Shown here: positions 58,733-64,000 of the stretch, piece by piece
Layout of the letters: each line of letters begins with the position of its first letter
How positions within the stretch are numbered: the stretch's first letter is position 1
Assembly: GCF_903819215.1 (NCBI RefSeq)
Contig: NZ_CAIJCT010000007.1
DNA: 64,000 nucleotides
Reading direction: 5' to 3' (one strand)
Source: Aedoeadaptatus coxii
GTDB lineage: Bacteria > Bacillota > Clostridia > Tissierellales > Peptoniphilaceae
Notes under the pieces: model-generated
Database searches by the model: none
Told to the model about the DNA's origin: nothing
The model's input: only the letters and a program-made list of their open reading frames with translations
Translations under genes and position numbers: made by a program

Positions 58733-59389
58733 TTATGCGTTTTTTTCAACTGAGCCTTGGCTTACTTGCCATGCGGGCTTGTTCATCTTGAGCTCGAATT
58801 GTCCGACCAAATAAGACGAAACGATGGTCGTCAAAAAGGAAAAGATCAAACGACTCGGCGCAATATAACTTAAGGAAAGCCCGAGGACGACGAAATCCGT
58901 AAACAAATAGGCACGGGATATGGGCCACTTCATTTTTTTGGAAATGACCATGGCGAGGGCGTCGTCTCCCCCGGCGCATCCCCCTGCCGTTACGGCAATG
59001 CCGCAGCCGCAACCGATAAAGATACCGCCTGCAATGGCCGCAATAAAGGGCACGTCGTAAAAATTCGGCAAGACCGGACCGATGCGATCAAAAATCGCAT
59101 ACAGTATGGCAAAGGCAATCGTGGCGACGCCGGATTTTTTCAGGAATCGCTTCCCGAGCATTGAAAATCCGAGGGCGTAACATAAGCCGTCGAGCACGGG
59201 CGATGCATAGGCAAGGTTTACGCCAAATACTTTTTTAAGTAAAAGGCCGAGACCCAGCACGCCACCTTCCGTAATACGAGAAGGCTCGTGGATATTGATT
59301 ACGCCGAAAGCCATAATGGCACAGCCTAATACAATCTTGAAAAATTCTTCTTTTGTCAACTCTAAACGTCTCAGCATATGACTGAGCAT
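58733..59389 (-). CDS. YitT/DUF161-family membrane protein
   Basis: The 218-residue multi-pass membrane protein has five or six membrane segments (e.g. FKIVLGCAIMAFGVINIH, IAAIAGGIFIGCGCGIAVTAG). It is without the C-terminal cytosolic DUF2179 domain of longer YitT proteins. TAGGCAGGDDALAM is the conserved Gly-rich loop. The transported substrate is unknown. ATG 59389 follows AGGAG. It has a 250-base 5' leader. Confidence 0.85.
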   Translation of the reverse strand: MLSHMLRRLELTKEEFFKIVLGCAIMAFGVINIHEPSRITEGGVLGLGLLLKKVFGVNLAYASPVLDGLCYALGFSMLGKRFLKKSGVATIAFAILYAIFDRIGPVLPNFYDVPFIAAIAGGIFIGCGCGIAVTAGGCAGGDDALAMVISKKMKWPISRAYLFTDFVVLGLSLSYIAPSRLIFSFLTTIVSSYLVGQFELKMNKPAWQVSQGSVEKNA

Positions 59390-59639
59390 GATTTCACTCC
59401 TAATCGGCGATTAGGGAACCAAAAAAAGACTGCCGTCTTAGGTTCTCCTAACTTCGCAATCTTCGGATGGTGTCGATGCTTTTTGTTTAGATTATTTTTT
59501 CTTATAAAAACTCTGAGCCAACAAATATGCTTAACGGCTCGAAATGTCCCACATCAGGCACTCCTCGAACACTCATCGCATACTCTGCATCAGATAAAAA
59601 CTACCGAAAAACGGTAACCACCGTATAAATAGTTCTAAC
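59390..59639 (-). promoter_or_regulatory. Structured leader of the yitT-family gene, candidate riboswitch or attenuator
   Basis: The 250-base 5' UTR on the minus strand has a GAGCC/GGCTC stem (about 59515-59543). A terminator follows: AAGAC-GGCA-GTCTT with seven T (59421-59439). A TTAGG/CCTAA hairpin (59438-59451) shares bases with the terminator stem, and a TAATCG/CGATTA hairpin lies directly before the ribosome site. I do not recognise a known riboswitch class. Confidence 0.5.
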
Positions 59640-59645
59640 ACAAGT

Positions 59646-59674
59646 AGTATAACATAGTCTGTTTATTTATTCAA
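59646..59674 (-). promoter_or_regulatory. Promoter of the yitT-family gene
   Basis: TTGAAT (59669-59674), 17 bases, TATACT (59646-59651) on the minus strand, about 250 bases before the start codon. Confidence 0.8.
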
Positions 59675-60773
59675 TTGTTTTTAATACGTCCAACACGGTT
59701 TTTATTTCCTCTTCCGTGTTGAAATAAGAGGTGGACAATCGACAGATACCCGTCTCTTTCGTGTGTAGGTATTCATGTAAAAGGGGCGCGCAATGGTATC
59801 CCGGACGAGTGGCGATGTCCTCTTCTTCCAATAAAAGGGCGAGTTCCTGAGAGCTCATGCCCTCTTTTAAAATGCCCACGCAGCACGTACCTTTTTCCTT
59901 GGGATAGAAAATGCGATAGCCTTCCAATTCCCTCAAGCCGTCGATGAGCGCTTGGAAAATGCGGTCTTTCTTTTCGAAGCAATCTTTCCCCATGACAAAT
60001 TCCGCGCCGGCGGCGAGGCCTGCAAAGCCGTGGACATTGGCCGTTCCCGCTTCCCAAAGAACGGGCTTTTCATCGGGCATGTGATGATTGAAACTTTCGA
60101 TGCCGCTTCCCCCGACTTTTAGAGGCGCAGGGTGAACGTCTTTTCCGTAGAAAAATCCGCCGGTACCCATGGGGCCGTAAAGGGATTTATGGCCGGCAAA
60201 GCAATAAATTAATTTATCCGTTGGGCTTCCTGAAAAATCCACGGAAACTTGTCCGAGCCCTTGTGCGCCGTCGATGATGACGTAGAGATCGTGAGCTTCT
60301 GCAAAAGTCATGACGGCGTCAATGTCGGTAATGCTCCCCACCACGTTGGAGGCGTGGGTAATGACCACCGCTTTCGTGTTGGGCTTCAACATCTTATCCA
60401 GCAGACGTACGTCGGGTGCAAGATGTTCATCCAAGGGAAGAAAATCCAAAGCACATCCCGTAGCGTAAAGGGGTCTTAAGACGGAATTGTGTTCGGCGAC
60501 GGAAGTAATGACGTGATCCTTCTCCGTAATAAGCCCGTGAATCGCCACGTTTAAACTTTCCGTTACGCCGCTTGTCAGGGCGATGGAATCTTCCGTGCCT
60601 AAAAGCTTCGCCATGTTTTTTCTCGCCTTTCGAAGGACGCGATAGGAATTTTGCGCCCACTCATGGCTGCCCCGTCCGGGATTGCCATACCCTTCGGTCA
60701 TGGCGCGGTAAACGGCATCGGCAACTGCTTTCGGCTTTATGGCCGTCGTGGCGCCGTTATCTAAATAGATCAT
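59667..60773 (-). CDS. NifS-like cysteine desulfurase/selenocysteine lyase (class V aminotransferase)
   Basis: The 368-residue PLP enzyme has the Schiff-base Lys in CFAGHKSLYGPMGTG (about residues 200-205). TSGVTESLNVAIHGL forms the PLP phosphate cup, and VIIDGAQGLGQV carries the PLP Asp. ATRPGYHCAPLLHEYLHT is the Cys loop. It makes a persulfide from cysteine or alanine from selenocysteine. It begins with ATGA overlapping the DUF3343 gene, so the pair is coupled. Paired this way the enzyme is often linked to selenium delivery. Confidence 0.92.
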   Translation of the reverse strand: MIYLDNGATTAIKPKAVADAVYRAMTEGYGNPGRGSHEWAQNSYRVLRKARKNMAKLLGTEDSIALTSGVTESLNVAIHGLITEKDHVITSVAEHNSVLRPLYATGCALDFLPLDEHLAPDVRLLDKMLKPNTKAVVITHASNVVGSITDIDAVMTFAEAHDLYVIIDGAQGLGQVSVDFSGSPTDKLIYCFAGHKSLYGPMGTGGFFYGKDVHPAPLKVGGSGIESFNHHMPDEKPVLWEAGTANVHGFAGLAAGAEFVMGKDCFEKKDRIFQALIDGLRELEGYRIFYPKEKGTCCVGILKEGMSSQELALLLEEEDIATRPGYHCAPLLHEYLHTKETGICRLSTSYFNTEEEIKTVLDVLKTIE

Positions 60774-61018
60774 AGTGCTCCCACCTTTCGTTTTCCGCCT
60801 TCCCTTTCGTATAAATAGACGCCGTTATAGGGATGGCGACCTTCGTCTAAACGCTTCACCGCTTCATCTACATCGTCAATATTGCCCATTAAGGCCAAGC
60901 CGCAGGATTCGCGGATTTCAGGCAACAAGGGAATGACCCGCGTACCCAAATCTTCCGTGGCGTCCAAGGCGTCGTATACTTGGTCTTGATTGTCGAAGGC
61001 AATTACAAACCGTTTCAT
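60770..61018 (-). CDS. DUF3343 putative Se/S carrier-like protein
   Basis: The 82-residue protein (start MKRFVIAFDNQDQVYDAL) has the DUF3343 pattern: a helical N-terminus, a conserved RVIPLLPEIRESCGLALMG with one Cys, and a short C-terminal basic tail. Comparative genomics proposes it as a selenium or sulfur carrier next to NifS-like enzymes. It overlaps the desulfurase gene by 4 bases. Function untested here. Confidence 0.88.
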   Translation of the reverse strand: MKRFVIAFDNQDQVYDALDATEDLGTRVIPLLPEIRESCGLALMGNIDDVDEAVKRLDEGRHPYNGVYLYEREGGKRKVGAL

Positions 61019-61027
61019 CGCTCCTCC

Positions 61028-63100
61028 TTAGGATTGTTTCGGCGCATAATCGATGGAAATACGTCCTCTCTCTTTGTCCACCTCGAGAATTTGAACTTTA
61101 AGGCGATCGCCGACTTTCAGCTTATTATAAATACTACCCTGACCGCGCTTTAATATTCTGGAAATGTGAAGAAGTCCTTCTTTTTTTACGCCGATATCCA
61201 CAAAGGCGCCGAAGTCCACCACATTGGTCACCACGCCGTCCAATTCCAGACCCGGCGTCAGTTCTTCCATTGTAAGAGCCGTGCGGCGAAGGCCTACATC
61301 GTCGCTGCCGCCGCGAATATCGCGCCCGGGTTTTTTCAACTCGTTGCGAATATCTTCCACGGTGTAACTTCCCGCTTCTTCCAATTGTTTCCGTTCGTCA
61401 TCATTGAGTTCGTCTTCACGCATAATTAATTCGGCAATGGGATAAGATTCCGGGTGAACGCCGGTTTGATCCAACACATTATCTCCGCTTGCAATGCGCA
61501 AAAAACCCGCCGATTGTTTAAAGGCTTTTTCGCCGAGACCCTTTACTTTTTTAAATTGCTTGCGATCGGTAAAGGCGCCGTTTTCTTCCCGGTAGCTGAC
61601 GATGTTTTTCGCCACGTTGCTTGCAATGCCGGAGACGAAGGAAAGCAAGGGTACGGAGGCGAGATTAATGTCCACGCCCACTTCATTTACGGCGCTTTCC
61701 ACCACACCTTCCAGACGATCGTCCAATGCTTTTTTGTTGAGATCGTGTTGGTATTGGCCGACGCCGATGTGGCGCGGTTCGATTTTGACGAGTTCCGCCA
61801 AGGGATCTTGTAAGCGGCGGGCGATGGAAATGGCGCCTCGTACCGTAACGTCGAGGTCCGGGAATTCTTCAATACCCAAGGGCGAGGCGGAATAGACGCT
61901 GGCGCCGTCTTCATTGACGATGGCGTAGGAAATATCTAAATGCTTTTCGGCAATAAGCTCCGCCACGAATTGTTCGGTTTCGTAACTGGCCGTACCGCTC
62001 CCGATGGCGATAACTTCCACGCCGTATTTTTCGGCGAGGTTCATAATAATTTTCTTCGCTTCGGCGATTTGTTGCTTCGGCGGTACGGGATAAATGACGC
62101 TGTTGTCGAGGAATTTTCCGTTTTCGTCCACAACCGCCACCTTGCAACCCGTGCGATAACCCGGGTCGATGCCGAGAACCACTTTATGGCCGAGAGGCGG
62201 TAAGAGGAGAAGGGGTTTTAAATTCTCCGCAAAGACCTCGATTGCCGATTCTTCCGCCTGCTCTTTTAAATCGCGGCGAAGTTCACGCTCTAAGGAGGGG
62301 AACAGAAGACGGGTCAGTGCATCTTGCGCAATAGCTTCCATCATCTCCCGCTTGTCTCCACCGGGCTTTAAAATTTGGCACATCATGGAAACCAGGGTAT
62401 CTTCGTCGCATTCCACTTTAACCCTTAAAGCGCCTTCCCCTTCTCCCCGATTAATGGCGAGGACATTATGATTTTTTACATCCTTAAAAGGGGCGGAAAA
62501 AGTTTCGTACATGGCGTAATCGGGATTAGGCTCCTTCCCCGCTTCGGAAATTAATTTTCCACGGCGACGAATATAGCTTTTCAGCAGTCTGCGCACGCCG
62601 GCGTCGTTTGCCATTTCTTCCGCCACAATGTCCGACACGCCTTCTAAAATCTCTTCCTTCGGCAAATCCTCGAAAGCGTCTACGGCTTGCAAAAATTCTT
62701 CCATAGTCCCCTCGCCCATAAATTCTTCCGCCAAGGGACGCAGCCCCTTTTCTTCGGCATCCGTGGCGCGGGTGCGGCGTTTCGGTTTATAGGGTCGATA
62801 TAAATCTTCCAGCGTTTGCAAATCCACGGCGCTGTCGATTTCTTTCTTCAGCTCGTCGGTTAATTTTCCTTGCCCCTCGATGGTATTTAACACCGTTTGG
62901 CGACGCTCGTCGACCTTTTCCAAATCCCCTTTTCTGCTTTCCATTTTACGCAAGACCTCGTCTTGCAAATTACCCGTAACCTCTTTTCGATACCGTGCAA
63001 TAAAGGGCACCGTATTACCTTCTTCCAAGAGTTTCAGCGTGGCTTCGATTTTATCGACAGGTGTATTAAATTCTTGGGATAAGATATGCGCTATGTTCAT
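61028..63100 (-). CDS. tex: Tex-family RNA-binding transcription accessory protein
   Basis: The 690-residue protein has an N-terminal helical region with TVPFIARYRKEVTGNL, a YqgF-like RNase H fold around VVLGIDPGYRTGCKVAVVD and IAIGSGTAS, and helix-hairpin-helix repeats. The C-terminal S1 domain (about 615-690) has GVVTNVVDFGAFVDIGVKKEG. Tex acts with RNA polymerase/nucleic acids and is widely conserved. DUF3343 follows after 9 bases on the same strand. Confidence 0.95.
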   Translation of the reverse strand: MNIAHILSQEFNTPVDKIEATLKLLEEGNTVPFIARYRKEVTGNLQDEVLRKMESRKGDLEKVDERRQTVLNTIEGQGKLTDELKKEIDSAVDLQTLEDLYRPYKPKRRTRATDAEEKGLRPLAEEFMGEGTMEEFLQAVDAFEDLPKEEILEGVSDIVAEEMANDAGVRRLLKSYIRRRGKLISEAGKEPNPDYAMYETFSAPFKDVKNHNVLAINRGEGEGALRVKVECDEDTLVSMMCQILKPGGDKREMMEAIAQDALTRLLFPSLERELRRDLKEQAEESAIEVFAENLKPLLLLPPLGHKVVLGIDPGYRTGCKVAVVDENGKFLDNSVIYPVPPKQQIAEAKKIIMNLAEKYGVEVIAIGSGTASYETEQFVAELIAEKHLDISYAIVNEDGASVYSASPLGIEEFPDLDVTVRGAISIARRLQDPLAELVKIEPRHIGVGQYQHDLNKKALDDRLEGVVESAVNEVGVDINLASVPLLSFVSGIASNVAKNIVSYREENGAFTDRKQFKKVKGLGEKAFKQSAGFLRIASGDNVLDQTGVHPESYPIAELIMREDELNDDERKQLEEAGSYTVEDIRNELKKPGRDIRGGSDDVGLRRTALTMEELTPGLELDGVVTNVVDFGAFVDIGVKKEGLLHISRILKRGQGSIYNKLKVGDRLKVQILEVDKERGRISIDYAPKQS

Positions 63101-63116
63101 AAAGCCTCCATTCGAA

Positions 63117-63140
63117 AAAGGAGAGGTCTCCCTCTCCTTT
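63117..63140 (-). terminator. Terminator of prfB
   Basis: AAAGGAGAGG pairs with CCTCTCCTTT around TCTC, with a T-run on the minus strand, just before tex. Confidence 0.88.
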
Positions 63141-63144
63141 TACA

Positions 63145-64000
63145 TTATGCCTCTGCATTTTCTTCCAGGTACGCGTTGATGAAGGGATCCAAGTCGCCGT
63201 CCATGACGCGACTGACATCGCCGACTTCCGCGCCGGTTCTGTGATCTTTCACCATCGTGTAAGGGTGGAAAACATAGGAACGTATTTGAGATCCCCAGGC
63301 AATTTGAGAATAATTGCCTGCAAGGTCTTCTATTTTTTCTTTTTTCTCTTCTTCTTTAAGCGCTACAAGTTTTGCCTGCAACATCTTCATCGCCTGTTCG
63401 CGATTTTGAATTTGGCTGCGCTCATTTTGACACTGCACGACGATGCCCGTGGGAATATGAGTGATTCTTACGGCGGAATCGGTGGTGTTGACGTGTTGAC
63501 CGCCGGCACCGGATGCCCTGTAAGTATCCACCTTAATATCCTCGGAATTAATTTCCACTTCCGTATCGTCGTCCAGTTCGGGATAGACATCCAACGACGT
63601 AAAAGAAGTGTGGCGTTTTTTCGCCGCATCGAAGGGCGAAATACGCACCAATCGGTGCACGCCCTTTTCCGATTTCAAGTAACCGTAGGCGTGAGGGCCG
63701 GTGACGCGAATAGTCGCCGATTTAATGCCCGCCTCGTCTTCGTTTAAAAGGTCCACAATTTCCACGGAATAGCCTTTGCTTTCGGCATAACGGGTGTACA
63801 TGCGCAGGAGCATGTTCGCCCAATCTTGGGCTTCTGTGCCGCCGGCGCCGGCGTGAAGGGAAAGGATGGCGTTGTTCATGTCGTACTCGCCGTTTAAAAG
63901 GGTTTGGATTTTAAATTCCTGAGCCTTTTTTTCAATGGCGGCTAAATCCTTTTTCAGATTGTCGTAAAGAGCCTCGTCCTCTTCCTCTTCCATAAGTTCC
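63145..64000 (-). CDS. prfB: Peptide chain release factor 2, C-terminal part (cut by window edge)
   Basis: The visible 285 codons run from before ELMEEEEDEALYDNL to the end. They include the SPF tripeptide in LVRISPFDA that reads UGA/UAA, and the GGQ loop in YRASGAGGQHVNTTDSAVR for peptidyl-tRNA hydrolysis. Length and order fit RF2. The frame remains open to the right edge, so an ATG near 63993 is internal. The frameshift site typical of prfB would lie outside the window. Confidence 0.96.
   Translation of the reverse strand, partial: ELMEEEEDEALYDNLKKDLAAIEKKAQEFKIQTLLNGEYDMNNAILSLHAGAGGTEAQDWANMLLRMYTRYAESKGYSVEIVDLLNEDEAGIKSATIRVTGPHAYGYLKSEKGVHRLVRISPFDAAKKRHTSFTSLDVYPELDDDTEVEINSEDIKVDTYRASGAGGQHVNTTDSAVRITHIPTGIVVQCQNERSQIQNREQAMKMLQAKLVALKEEEKKEKIEDLAGNYSQIAWGSQIRSYVFHPYTMVKDHRTGAEVGDVSRVMDGDLDPFINAYLEENAEA

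Noticed and set aside
63991..63993. ATG near the right edge as the prfB start
   Set aside because: The frame stays open through it and RF2 is about 80 residues longer; it is internal.

Overview
The window is a Gram-positive (Bacillota/Firmicutes) chromosome segment interrupted by an 18-kb Tn916-type conjugative transposon. The host part has moderate GC with many GC-rich third positions. It carries a large Bacillus-type SRP RNA, T-box leaders, Veg, RNase M5, YacL/CarD, an S-layer-homology exoprotein, a class II superoxide reductase and a DUF3343/NifS-like pair. Together these point to an anaerobic coccus-like member of the Peptoniphilaceae/Tissierellia. That placement is an inference from gene content, not from a marker search.

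Layout. 1-3968 (minus): cell-surface glycosylation genes, a secreted protein, a MazF toxin without a visible antitoxin, and a fused AcpS-NnrD enzyme. 4023-5470: tyrS behind a very short T-box leader. 5494-9499 (minus): YacL-type PIN/TRAM protein, CarD, a PAS-SpoIIE phosphatase, an RNA methyltransferase. 9662-15070: superoxide reductase, an orphan DUF4391 protein, a flavoprotein, a lipoteichoic acid synthase fused to a glycerophosphodiesterase, and a class II aldolase. 15147-19322: nuclease-helicase, trmL, birA, tRNA-Ser(GGA) and SRP RNA. 19371-24353 (minus): ilvBNCD with a 25-codon leader ORF. 24371-42329 (plus): Tn916-like element with tet(M). 42341-42608 (minus): the T-box leader and promoter that must once have driven ilvBNCD. 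42970-50217: ispE, veg, an SLH 5'-nucleotidase, msrB and small redox/zinc-ribbon proteins. 50316-53762: a P1B ATPase with DUF6110 partner, a perfect Fur-type box, a glutaredoxin and an ArsR/SmtB sensor. 53746-57893: ksgA-rnmV-tatD-metG. 58030-61018: a pentapeptide protein, a YitT transporter behind a structured leader, and the NifS-like/DUF3343 pair. 61028-64000: tex and the 3' part of prfB.

Most notable points. (1) Tn916 has inserted between the isoleucine T-box terminator and the first ORF of the ilv operon. It leaves a complete promoter plus T-box 18 kb away, firing into the transposon antisense to int. (2) tyrS appears to be controlled by an ultra-short Stem I T-box with UAC in the apical loop. 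(3) An LtaS-type enzyme carries a C-terminal GDPD domain with apparently intact catalytic residues, a synthesis/turnover fusion. (4) The Tn916 orf7 regulator seems frameshifted in an A-run. (5) Two uncharacterised structured regions stand out, one upstream of xis and one upstream of yitT. No CRISPR array or phage was seen.
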